The translations under genes were made by a program, and so were the position numbers. 64,000 nt of DNA from Segatella baroniae B14 (GTDB taxonomy: Bacteria; Bacteroidota; Bacteroidia; Bacteroidales; Bacteroidaceae), in assembly GCF_022024235.1 (NCBI RefSeq), contig NZ_CP091799.1:660001-724000 (forward strand), given 5' to 3'. The notes below the pieces were generated by a model. That model ran no database searches, was not told where the DNA came from, and saw only the letters and a list, made by a program, of their open reading frames with translations. Of this stretch, positions 8,113 through 16,037 are shown in pieces. Numbering within the stretch: the stretch's first letter is position 1; every line of letters begins with the position of its first letter.

Positions 8113-9297
8113 TTATTTTTTGTTGTTTTTCTTACGTGGACCAGGTGTGAATGGACTGCTTTCCTGACTGCTTTCCTGACTGCTTTCCTCTTCAGAAGAA
8201 GTTACTGCTTGTGCATTTGTTATAACATTCTTACCCTGTGAAATACCACTTAAAATCTGAGTGTGTGTACCGTCTGTTTCACCTATGTTGACTTTGTATG
8301 CTTTGATAGTGTTGCCTTCAACGACCCATACTTTATTTTTGGCATTTACATCAATTATTTTTTTATTGCCTACTGTTTCTTTGGTAGGAGTATAACGAAG
8401 AGCCTTGTTTGGTACACTGAGAACACCCACTTTTTCAGAAGTAGAAATGGTTACGTTAGCGGTTAAACCAGGTTTGAGTTTTAAGTCATTATTCTCAGCA
8501 GAGATTACAACTTCATAGGTAACAACATTATTTGTCGTTGTAGCCTCCTGGCGAACTTGGGTTACAGAACCATGAAAAGTATCATCAGGGAAAGCATCAA
8601 CAGTGAATTTTACTTTGTCACCCTGTTTAACATTACCAATGTCAGCTTCATCAACATTAGCAATAACACGCATTTTGGTAAGATCTTGTGCAATGGTGAA
8701 GAGTTCTGGGGTACTGAAACTTGCTGCAACTGTTTGGCCTTCTTCTACACTCTTACTCAGGACAATACCATCGACAGGAGATGTAATTGTAGCATAACTA
8801 AGATTAGTTTGGGCTTGTGCGACGCTTTCTTTAGATGTTTTAAGTGTAGCTTTAGCTTGATTATAAGCAAGTAGAGCATTTTCATAGTCATCTGCACTGA
8901 CAAGTCCCTTTTTGTAAAGAGTGTGATAGCGATTATAATTAGCAAGTTCGTATGCTAATTTACTTTGTGCACTAGCTAAGTTTGCCTTGGCTGTGTTTAA
9001 TTGACTGTTAAGGTTAGTTTTATCAAGCTCGGCAATTACTTGTCCTTTTTTTACTATACTATTATAATCAACATATAGCTTGTCGATAATACCAGAAACC
9101 TGTGTACCGACAGTAACACTTGTCACTGGTTCGATAGTACCTGTAGCAGTAACAGTACTTTCAAGAGTACGTGGAGCTACTTTCTCTGTTATGAAATCTA
9201 CATGTTGTTCCTCTTTTTTGTTAGAGAAAAACCATATCCCTATAGCGATTGCTATTAAAGCAATAACTATATACCAAATTTTACTCATTCTTTTCAT
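8113..9297 (-). CDS. Periplasmic adaptor (membrane fusion) protein of the efflux system
   Basis: 394 residues of the MacA/HlyD family. An N-terminal membrane anchor (about 7-25) is followed by a split lipoyl domain (first half near VGTQVSGIIDKLYVDYN, second near ATITSPVDGIVLSKSVEEG), joined by a helical hairpin (about 95-165) that would dock on TolC, then the beta-barrel and membrane-proximal domains. The C-terminal tail is unusual: a Ser/Glu/Gln-rich stretch encoded by a threefold 12-base repeat, then a Lys/Asn tail. It lies between the tolC-like gene (96 bases upstream) and the ATPase gene. Confidence 0.93.
   Translation of the reverse strand: MKRMSKIWYIVIALIAIAIGIWFFSNKKEEQHVDFITEKVAPRTLESTVTATGTIEPVTSVTVGTQVSGIIDKLYVDYNSIVKKGQVIAELDKTNLNSQLNTAKANLASAQSKLAYELANYNRYHTLYKKGLVSADDYENALLAYNQAKATLKTSKESVAQAQTNLSYATITSPVDGIVLSKSVEEGQTVAASFSTPELFTIAQDLTKMRVIANVDEADIGNVKQGDKVKFTVDAFPDDTFHGSVTQVRQEATTTNNVVTYEVVISAENNDLKLKPGLTANVTISTSEKVGVLSVPNKALRYTPTKETVGNKKIIDVNAKNKVWVVEGNTIKAYKVNIGETDGTHTQILSGISQGKNVITNAQAVTSSEEESSQESSQESSPFTPGPRKKNNKK
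8155..8190 (-). repeat. Threefold 12-base tandem repeat in the adaptor gene
   Basis: Three back-to-back copies of actgctttcctg (plus strand; the last ends in c) encode ESSQ units in the C-terminal tail. Being a multiple of three, copy-number changes would lengthen or shorten the tail without a frameshift. Confidence 0.85.
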
Positions 9298-9393
9298 ATA
9301 AGTCTAGATTTTTATTTGTTCTAATATAAATATTGTTGTTTTATCTATTTTGCCCTTTTAACATTATTATAATATAATAGATGTTCTCTGTAT

Positions 9394-10737
9394 TTATTTG
9401 TCTAAAGAACCATTTTTATAGAAGTTGAGCATATTGATGTTTAGAATAGTCAGGTATTTACTTTGTAATTCATTCTGTTGAGCTGTAAGTAGGTTGTTTT
9501 TTCCTGTTCTAAGTTCAACAATATTTTTCAGACCTAACTTAAATTGTTCACTTAAGAGCTTATAACTTTCAAGGGCACTGTTAGTACTTATGCTTGCAGC
9601 TTTGTATTGATTTTGATTACTTGTAGCTTGTATCCAATAATTTTCAATAGTTGAGTAAAGCTCTGTTTGTTTGTCTTTTAGATCAAGTATACTTTGCTGT
9701 TTATTAATAATAGCCTTATTAGTAGCTGTCTTTTTTGAGCGATTATCATAAATTGGGATACTAACAGTTAAACCACCACCTAATGCAAAGTTTGTTTTCA
9801 GTTGACTCCCTATATTTGTAGAGCTCAGGCTAGTGGAAGATGTGCTTAAACCAGCGTTGGCGCTAATTGTTGGCAAATTCTGTGCTTTAGCCATTTTTAT
9901 AGAGATATCGCTTTGGTCTATAGCGTTTTGATAGCTTTTGATTTCAGGTCTTGTTTCAAGAGCTGCAGCATATACGCTATTCAGTGAAGGAACTGAGCTT
10001 AATGCCATTTCATTAGTCTGTTCGGTTACAGCGATATCAAAATCTTCATCATTAGTGATTTGTAGTAGTTGTTTCAGTTGACGTTTATAGTTTGCTACAT
10101 TACTTTGTGAACTAACTACATTATATTGATCTTGAGCAACTTGTGCTTCTAATTGAGCAACATCAGCCTTACTCATTTTACCAACTTTTAGCATTTCTTG
10201 CCCACGACTCAAGTTCTCCTTACTCATTTCTAAACTTTGCTCATTTACTTTAATAGCCTCTTTAGAATAGAGTATTTGGATATAATATTGCACAATCTGT
10301 TCTTGAATGCTTAAAGCGGTAGTAACAGAGTCAATAGATGCTTTTTCTGAAGCAAGTTGATTTAATTTGATGGTATTTTTGTTTCGATTTCCATTCCAAA
10401 TAGTCCAGTTTGCATTAACACTATATGTACCGTTATAAGAAACTTTATCAACAGAAGAGCGAGAATACCCATCGCTACTGACTGCACCAGATTCAACCCA
10501 TGGCGTATAATTTACATTTTGGGAAGTTGAAGCTGATAGAGAAGGTAATAAGGCAGCTTTTGATTCAAGTACGTCCTCATTTGCTTTCAATTTCAGAAGA
10601 TGATTTTTCTGAATTGTAATATTGTTCTGCAGTGCGTAGTTAATACATTCTTGAAGTGTCCACTGCTTGGCATTTGTCATTATCGGCATAGCTATCATTG
10701 AAAGAGCTAAAATACCCTTTGTCCAGTATTTATTCAT
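9394..10737 (-). CDS. TolC family outer membrane efflux protein
   Basis: 447 residues with a signal peptide ending near TNAKQ (about residue 24). The next segment, WTLQECINYALQNNITIQKN, is the typical TolC-family start. Two related halves of long helices follow (for example AKADVAQLEAQVAQDQYNVV-type segments near 200 and the corresponding region near 390), as expected for the trimeric tunnel. First gene of the efflux operon tolC-adaptor-ATPase-permease. Upstream lie the ribE terminator and a second hairpin; I did not find a consensus -33/-7 promoter directly before it. Confidence 0.92.
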   Translation of the reverse strand: MNKYWTKGILALSMIAMPIMTNAKQWTLQECINYALQNNITIQKNHLLKLKANEDVLESKAALLPSLSASTSQNVNYTPWVESGAVSSDGYSRSSVDKVSYNGTYSVNANWTIWNGNRNKNTIKLNQLASEKASIDSVTTALSIQEQIVQYYIQILYSKEAIKVNEQSLEMSKENLSRGQEMLKVGKMSKADVAQLEAQVAQDQYNVVSSQSNVANYKRQLKQLLQITNDEDFDIAVTEQTNEMALSSVPSLNSVYAAALETRPEIKSYQNAIDQSDISIKMAKAQNLPTISANAGLSTSSTSLSSTNIGSQLKTNFALGGGLTVSIPIYDNRSKKTATNKAIINKQQSILDLKDKQTELYSTIENYWIQATSNQNQYKAASISTNSALESYKLLSEQFKLGLKNIVELRTGKNNLLTAQQNELQSKYLTILNINMLNFYKNGSLDK

Positions 10738-10766
10738 TGGCTTTTTATATTAAATTATAATTCTGA

Positions 10767-10793
10767 CTTTTTTGATGTGGTTAATCAAAAAAG
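10767..10793. repeat. Inverted repeat before the tolC-like gene
   Basis: CTTTTTTGAT (10767-10776) is complementary to ATCAAAAAAG (10784-10793). On the minus strand its first arm is the U-run of the ribE terminator, so the two hairpins overlap and could compete. Confidence 0.6.
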
Positions 10794-10841
10794 GTTTACT
10801 CTAAAAAGTAGAATTTAACTAATCTTTAGAGTAAACCTTTA
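10787..10841 (-). terminator. ribE terminator
   Basis: Minus strand stem AAAGGTTTACTCTAAA with TTTAGAGTAAACCTT around a 19-nt loop, followed by six T. It starts 10 bases after the ribE stop. Confidence 0.75.
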
Positions 10842-10850
10842 ATTATTTAA

Positions 10851-11453
10851 TTATTTCAAACTTTGTAATCTAGCAATATATTTTCCTAGAATATCAAATT
10901 CTATATTAACTATGCTACCTTCATGGATATTGCAAAAATTCGTATTTTCACGTGTATAAGGTATAATGGCAACAGTAAATGTATTTTCTGTAGGATTCAC
11001 GACAGTGAGTGAAACACCATTTACTGTTATCGATCCTTTATCTACTGTAAAGTAACCTCTTTCTGCCATTTTTTTATCGAAAGGATATTCAAATGTGAAA
11101 TAGGTCGAACCACCAGCGTCTTCTAATTTGATGCATTTGGCAGTTTGGTCTACATGACCTTGGACAATATGTCCATCTAATCGGCCATTCATAATCATAG
11201 ATCGTTCAACATTTACTTTGTCGCCAACTTGAAGTTTGCCTAAATTGCTTCGGTCTAAAGTTTCTTTCATAGCTGTAACCGTATAAGTTCCATCTTTTAG
11301 GTCGACTACTGTTAGACAAACACCATTATGTGCAATGCTTTGATCAATGGTGAGTTGGTCTACAAAAGAACATTTCAAAGTGAAATGAATATTCTCTTGT
11401 TCTTTTTGTACGGCTACTACTGTAGCCATTTCTTCAACTATTCCTGAGAACAT
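10851..11453 (-). CDS. ribE: Riboflavin synthase, alpha subunit
   Basis: 200 residues, the normal length. It turns two 6,7-dimethyl-8-ribityllumazine molecules into riboflavin and the pyrimidine precursor. It starts with the invariant MFSGIVEEM and has two homologous lumazine-binding barrels: the first contains NGVCLTVV near 44-51, the second NGVSLTVV near 145-152. It stands alone rather than in a rib operon. Immediately upstream, in the same direction, is the structured RNA 11484-11728 ending in a strong hairpin, which raises the question of attenuation. No FMN riboswitch was recognised. Confidence 0.96.
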   Translation of the reverse strand: MFSGIVEEMATVVAVQKEQENIHFTLKCSFVDQLTIDQSIAHNGVCLTVVDLKDGTYTVTAMKETLDRSNLGKLQVGDKVNVERSMIMNGRLDGHIVQGHVDQTAKCIKLEDAGGSTYFTFEYPFDKKMAERGYFTVDKGSITVNGVSLTVVNPTENTFTVAIIPYTRENTNFCNIHEGSIVNIEFDILGKYIARLQSLK

Positions 11454-11483
11454 AATTGATTATTTCTTTTGATTATTAATTCT

Positions 11484-11523
11484 TAAAAGTGAAGGCAGAA
11501 TTTCAATGAAATCCTGCCTTCAA
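11484..11523 (-). terminator. Strong hairpin between the structured RNA and ribE
   Basis: Minus strand stem GAAGGCAG-GATTTC / GAAATT-CTGCCTTC (about 14 bp, one wobble) with a 3-nt loop, then ACTTTT. The T-tract is short. It lies about 30 bases before the ribE ATG. Confidence 0.65.
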
Positions 11524-11728
11524 TATAAAAGGGTCGTTCGATGATGTGATGAAACTCCAATCTTAAAAAGATTTGAGAGCTCCCCGTCTTTGTAATCCAC
11601 TGGCTTTACAGCTTAGTCGCAAATGCGGTTTATGTGGCCCGCCATTGGCAAAGGATGTCTTCTCGGTTTCACATATTATTTGATGAGTATCCCAATCGAA
11701 TCGACACGACCCATACCTTTCTCCTTTC
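11484..11728 (-). ncRNA. Structured RNA of about 245 nt, family not recognised
   Basis: This stretch lies between the HD-hydrolase and ribE genes and has its own consensus promoter. The transcript folds into a long closed structure. The 12-bp closing stem GGGTCGT(G)TCGAT / ATCGAACGACCC pairs ends about 175 nt apart. Inside are a helix CTTTG-CCAATGGC / GCCAGTGG-CAAAG, an apical GCGG/CCGC hairpin, and a side hairpin AATCTT-TTT-AAGATT. A rod closed at its ends with internal bubbles resembles 6S RNA, but I see no diagnostic sequence. A riboswitch for ribE is the alternative, since a terminator-like hairpin separates the rod from that gene. A 12-codon frame (MGRVDSIGILIK) with an AGGAG upstream overlaps the 5' arm and may be chance. 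Confidence 0.6.
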
Positions 11729-11733
11729 TATTG

Positions 11734-11765
11734 CAAAGATAAGTCTTTTCTTTTTATCAAGCAAA
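11734..11765 (-). promoter_or_regulatory. Promoter of the structured RNA
   Basis: Minus strand TTTG (11762-11765), 20-nt spacer, TATCTTTG (11734-11741). Predicted transcription start near 11728. It lies just after the end of the HD-hydrolase gene. Confidence 0.75.
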
Positions 11766-11776
11766 TAATTTAAACT

Positions 11777-12412
11777 TTATTTTTGTTTTAAAGTGTCGTA
11801 GATTTCGTTGAATATAGCTTTAAGTCTATTTTCTTCTTCAATGATGTTTTGTATTTCTCGCAGCTTTTTTTCGTTTGGGCTGTGTTCAATCCATAGTTTA
11901 ATATAGCCTGAACTCGAATATTTTTCTTTCATGTGATGTCGAAATCTTTCCCACTGTTCATCTTTATTTTTGTTTGGATAATTTTCTAAGCCGTATTGAA
12001 TAGCTCGTGTGAAGACTTCGTTAGGTTCTAAGTCTCTGTCTGCTTCAGCTACGATTCTACCATATATGCTCCTTGGTTGCCTACTTGCTGATGCGCGATG
12101 ATCTTCTACTGCTTCTTTCATGATGTTGATTTGGTCTATACTAAACCATTTTTTTAATCTAGCATCAGCAAGTAATATTTTACCACTTGTAATATGATGT
12201 ATAGCCCTAGGTCCACTCATGCCCAGGTCATGGTATGCTGCTATAGTATATACCATGTCTATATCTGCACCTGTGCATTTAGCTAATTCTATAGAGTTTC
12301 TCATGACACGTGTTACATGTCGTAGGCCATGACTTTCTCCAAAAGCATTATATCGTGGAAGTATTTCTGTCTCAATAAATTCCATGAGATCCAAACTTAC
12401 ATTTTGCCTCAT
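11777..12412 (-). CDS. HD-domain phosphohydrolase
   Basis: 211 residues of a predicted metal-dependent phosphohydrolase. The HD pattern is visible as the His of HGLRHVTRV (about 24-32), the HD pair in AAYHDLGMSG (about 62-71), and downstream EDHRAS and AEADRD, which supply further metal ligands. Proteins of this kind hydrolyse nucleotides or other phosphate esters; the substrate cannot be assigned. No signal peptide, so cytoplasmic. It lies 45 bases downstream of menA at the end of a five-gene minus-strand run. No clear terminator follows before the RNA promoter. Confidence 0.82.
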   Translation of the reverse strand: MRQNVSLDLMEFIETEILPRYNAFGESHGLRHVTRVMRNSIELAKCTGADIDMVYTIAAYHDLGMSGPRAIHHITSGKILLADARLKKWFSIDQINIMKEAVEDHRASASRQPRSIYGRIVAEADRDLEPNEVFTRAIQYGLENYPNKNKDEQWERFRHHMKEKYSSSGYIKLWIEHSPNEKKLREIQNIIEEENRLKAIFNEIYDTLKQK

Positions 12413-12457
12413 TTTCTTCTTTTATTTTATTGAATGTTTTCTCTAAGCATTATATTT

Positions 12458-13402
12458 TTATACATATTGGATAATTAAAATGCTTAGAACCGTGGTTAAA
12501 CCATAAATAAACATATTGCGGGCTGTCATACCCAATACGAGGTTTAATTCTTTACCTTTCCAAATAGACTTCATCTTTTTTGAAGCATTGTCAAGTAGAA
12601 TAGTATAGGGTATAAAAGCTGTTAGGGCAAGAATTGTTTCTTGATTTTTATCGATTTCCATTCCTTCAATTAATATAGCAATCATGGTTAAGATGACTCC
12701 GATGAATCCTACGGTTTGATATAATTTATATCCTCTGTTTTCTCCAAGTCTAACGATGAGTGTTATTTTTCCATCTTTTTTGTCATTGTTTCTATCTCTG
12801 AAATTATTTATGCATAAAAGCGTGTCTATAACCAAGCCACATCCAAGTGAAGTCAAAAAGACAGTCCATGGTATGTACTGCATATCTTTTGGGACTATTA
12901 CATAGTAGGTGAGGCATACAGGGATGATTCCAAAGAATACTAAAACTAGTAAATCTCCCAATCCGATATAACTTAGTTTGGTGGTATATAGAAAGCAGAA
13001 TAATACACAGATTATGCCAATTATAATCATTTCTATCCCTCCAAAATATATGAGTGGTAGTCCTATTAAGCATGCTAATAGGGTAGTAATCATTAGTCCC
13101 CATCGCATAGCTTTTAAAGTTATCCATCCTTCAGAGCAAGCTCTCTTTGGCCCTAGTCGCGTAGAACTATCATCATTACCTTTTAGACAATCAAAATAAT
13201 CATTTATAAAGTTAGCATCTATCTGCATAACAAATGCAAATAAAAAGCATAAGATTGCGGGAATCATTTGAAACATTTCTGCCCCGCAATTTTTCCATGC
13301 AAAGGCAGTTCCAATCATTACGGGTACAGCTGCGCCTGTTAAAGTCTTGGGGCGAGCTGCTAGTATCCATGCTTTAATAGAATTTATTTTTACTGTAGAC
13401 AT
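12458..13402 (-). CDS. menA: 1,4-dihydroxy-2-naphthoate polyprenyltransferase
   Basis: 314 residues, about eight or nine membrane helices, UbiA superfamily. It attaches the polyprenyl tail to 1,4-dihydroxy-2-naphthoate in menaquinone synthesis. The first Asp-rich motif NFINDYFDCLKGND (about 65-78) is MenA-like, and a second appears as NNFRDRNNDKKDGK (about 199-212). It starts 8 bases after the Porin_10 gene, an unusual partner, and other men genes are not in this window. Menaquinone is the usual quinone of Bacteroidales. Confidence 0.93.
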   Translation of the reverse strand: MSTVKINSIKAWILAARPKTLTGAAVPVMIGTAFAWKNCGAEMFQMIPAILCFLFAFVMQIDANFINDYFDCLKGNDDSSTRLGPKRACSEGWITLKAMRWGLMITTLLACLIGLPLIYFGGIEMIIIGIICVLFCFLYTTKLSYIGLGDLLVLVFFGIIPVCLTYYVIVPKDMQYIPWTVFLTSLGCGLVIDTLLCINNFRDRNNDKKDGKITLIVRLGENRGYKLYQTVGFIGVILTMIAILIEGMEIDKNQETILALTAFIPYTILLDNASKKMKSIWKGKELNLVLGMTARNMFIYGLTTVLSILIIQYV

Positions 13403-13410
13403 TGTGAATT

Positions 13411-15753
13411 TTAATTAAAGAAATTCCAACTTACACCAAAACGAAGAATTTGTTCATTAAGTGGATAGTGAGGTGTAAAGAAGTACTCTTTTGATCCTCC
13501 TATATTTACATGACTCATCATTACAAAAAAGCGTGCATGTTTCAAGAAGAAGTTAAAGTATACATTTACAACAGGATAATTACCAACTTTTACTCGATTA
13601 TCTTTGTTGCCTTGAATAGCGTAGCTTCCCAATGCAGGACTATAGTCTGGTGCATAATATTTTGTAAAATATCTGACATCAGCACCAAAGTCACATTTTA
13701 GTACTTTAGCAATCTTAAATTTCAAATATATATTAGAATATATATTGAAACTAGGAACAGGAAGTATGTCTTGGTCTGTTGATTGTTGGAATGTTAATAC
13801 ATTGTCCCAATTTAAAATACCATAAGTCAGTCGCTGGTTGAGTTGTAAAGTTAGCAAGCCAATTGTAGAGGTTGTTTGCATAGGTGTTACAGTAACTCCT
13901 GTTCTTAAATAGCTATCTGTAATATTATAACTCTGACTGAAATAATAGTAGTTGGTAAGTTGGTCAAATCCTACTCGGAGTTGAGTTCGGGTTTTGTCAT
14001 AGCTAAAGATACCTTCTATACGGCTATGAATCATTTGTTTAAAATCGTTATCATTTTCGCTCCACCAAAAATGGCGTGAATGATAATTGCGATAATAAAA
14101 GCTTGGATTCAATCTATGAAAGAATGCGTTAGCTGCCAAGCGAACTGTGTCTCCGAATAATTTGAAATTGAGATCTCCGTGACCATCTATTTGTATTTGA
14201 CCAGCATCTTGTCCTGCTACTCCAATTTCTGCAGTAACATTATAATGGAACAAGGTTCCTTGAGTTTTACTTAGCTGTCCTCCTATATTTAGAGTTCCCT
14301 CATTGTATTTTGAAATACCAGAAGCGGTAGAATCTGGAAGCTCATAATGACGATAGTCATAGTTGGCAAATAATTTGAGACCTGATTTTACCCATTTATT
14401 AAAACCTTCGAGCATTGCTATAGCAAAGGTATTTTTAATTTCGTAATGCTTTGTTAGGTCCTCGATAGAATCTCCTGCTAATGCACCAGTATAGTCATAG
14501 GTATTATTATAGTAATCAGCAGGGGTGCTGTATGCCTGATATATTCTTTTAAAGTTATCAAATTTTACTGTATGGATGAAACTTGTAACAGGTACATATT
14601 CGTTTTTTAACCAACTAGTATCCTCTGCAACCTTTTTTTGTTCAGTGATAAGGCTGTCTGCTGCGGCTTTACTGTTCAGAGAAACTCTTCCACTATCAAC
14701 GCTTCCTTTCGTGTTTACCAAAGCCTCATCGCCCATGATTTTTGCATCATCAGGTCTTCCTGTAAATTTCTTTTGGTGTTCCAAGTCTTCTCTTGAAATA
14801 TTTTTTCCTTCTTTTTTGGCTTTTTTGAGTGCTTCCTCTTTTGCTTTTTGACCTTCGTTTTCCTTTTTAGAAGCTATGGCAAATTTTTTTGCTTTGATTT
14901 CATCTTCTGTCATTTTAACCTTCCGGTTAAAGCCTACATTATAGCGGTGAGTAAAGAATATATGTTGATTGTCGTTTCTGTTCCAGTTTTGTGATAATAC
15001 GGTAGGTATTTCATCAGAAGTGTAAGTAGTAGATTGGCTTTCAGGGTGAGTTACGTAAGCATCATTGGTTATACCACCATTTTCTGTTACTTTTTGGTGA
15101 TTTAGACTAACCAAGAAGTGAGCTTGATAGCGATCTCCTAAATAAGAAGACCAGAAAGTATACCCAAAGTGTGAAGTACTTTGGGAATCATAATATCCTC
15201 TTCCGTATTTATAGTCAAATCTAAAGCCTAAACCAAGTTTTTTGCCAGCATTAACTGCAAAAATAGCCTTAAAATCATCTTCACCATTTGTACGATCGCC
15301 ACATTCGTTAAGCGTAACGTTGGTAATAGGAGAGTATGTATTTGTAAAATGGAAAGTACCAACGGGTTTCACAAAATAGTCATAAGGATCCGTAAATATA
15401 AATTGGCTATTTTCAGGACGGTCAATAAATATTCTGTTGATTCTTGGTGCACCTAAGTTTCCTGTTGTATTATATTCTCCTCTGAGTCCTGTTGTAAAAA
15501 CAGTATTCATGTACATATAGGATGACGTGTCAACTTCTGCTGATCTTTGATCACCAAAACGTTCGTCTATGGTCCAAACGCGTATACCTTCAGGTATTTT
15601 TTTATTATGTCCTTTTGACATAATAGAGTCTGAAGACTTACTTGGATTCATTGTAGAATAATAAGGATTATTTATATCCTCATCTAAATTGGTTTGTGCC
15701 ATAACTGGTGTTATGGCACAAACTGAAAGTAATATAGAAAATAAACTTTTCAT
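13411..15753 (-). CDS. Putative outer membrane porin (Porin_10 family)
   Basis: 780 residues with a signal peptide (MKSLFSILLSVCAITPVMAQ). The long C-terminal part has alternating hydrophobic strands and ends in Phe-Asn (FGVSWNFFN), typical for a Bacteroidota outer membrane barrel. The N-terminal part holds phrases of the Bacteroidota 'putative porin' family, such as YFVKPVGTFHFTNTYSPITN. An unusual Lys/Glu-rich insertion (about residues 282-335) looks like a charged helix in a loop. It overlaps the preceding 90-residue gene by one base (TAATG), so the two are translationally coupled. Solute unknown. Confidence 0.85.
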   Translation of the reverse strand: MKSLFSILLSVCAITPVMAQTNLDEDINNPYYSTMNPSKSSDSIMSKGHNKKIPEGIRVWTIDERFGDQRSAEVDTSSYMYMNTVFTTGLRGEYNTTGNLGAPRINRIFIDRPENSQFIFTDPYDYFVKPVGTFHFTNTYSPITNVTLNECGDRTNGEDDFKAIFAVNAGKKLGLGFRFDYKYGRGYYDSQSTSHFGYTFWSSYLGDRYQAHFLVSLNHQKVTENGGITNDAYVTHPESQSTTYTSDEIPTVLSQNWNRNDNQHIFFTHRYNVGFNRKVKMTEDEIKAKKFAIASKKENEGQKAKEEALKKAKKEGKNISREDLEHQKKFTGRPDDAKIMGDEALVNTKGSVDSGRVSLNSKAAADSLITEQKKVAEDTSWLKNEYVPVTSFIHTVKFDNFKRIYQAYSTPADYYNNTYDYTGALAGDSIEDLTKHYEIKNTFAIAMLEGFNKWVKSGLKLFANYDYRHYELPDSTASGISKYNEGTLNIGGQLSKTQGTLFHYNVTAEIGVAGQDAGQIQIDGHGDLNFKLFGDTVRLAANAFFHRLNPSFYYRNYHSRHFWWSENDNDFKQMIHSRIEGIFSYDKTRTQLRVGFDQLTNYYYFSQSYNITDSYLRTGVTVTPMQTTSTIGLLTLQLNQRLTYGILNWDNVLTFQQSTDQDILPVPSFNIYSNIYLKFKIAKVLKCDFGADVRYFTKYYAPDYSPALGSYAIQGNKDNRVKVGNYPVVNVYFNFFLKHARFFVMMSHVNIGGSKEYFFTPHYPLNEQILRFGVSWNFFN

Positions 15754-16025
15754 TATCTTTTAAACATACGTAAACCTACTTCGATAATCTTGACTGCAAC
15801 TGCTGAAAGCACGATTATTACACCTGTCTGATACATGTCTGTAGCATACATGATAATTAATCCGATTGCAGCTAATAGCATAAATATAATATTGAGCAGG
15901 TTTCTTATCTTGAAGTACTGATCACGAGGTTTTTCCACATGCAAAGGAGCATGATGAAACTTAGCTCTTAATTCCTCATTATCTGTTGATTTAATTGTCT
16001 TTTTTTGTTCTTCTTCTTGGCTCAT
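15753..16025 (-). CDS. Small two-helix membrane protein
   Basis: 90 residues: a charged cytoplasmic N-terminus (about 1-38), then two hydrophobic helices (about 42-60 and 67-83) and a short basic tail (RMFKR). No family recognised with certainty. It shares a base with the Porin_10 start and lies 12 bases after the DUF4468-like gene, so it belongs to the same envelope operon. A role in assembling or anchoring the neighbouring envelope proteins would be a guess. Confidence 0.8.
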   Translation of the reverse strand: MSQEEEQKKTIKSTDNEELRAKFHHAPLHVEKPRDQYFKIRNLLNIIFMLLAAIGLIIMYATDMYQTGVIIVLSAVAVKIIEVGLRMFKR

Positions 16026-16037
16026 TTTTATTTGTTT

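Noticed and set aside
8155..8190. Short CRISPR-like repeat
   Set aside because: Units are 12 bases, directly joined without spacers, and code for protein.
11484..11728. FMN riboswitch before ribE
   Set aside because: The conserved core (GGGGCAGGGTGAAATTCCC-like block and the AGGATAT box) is absent on both strands.
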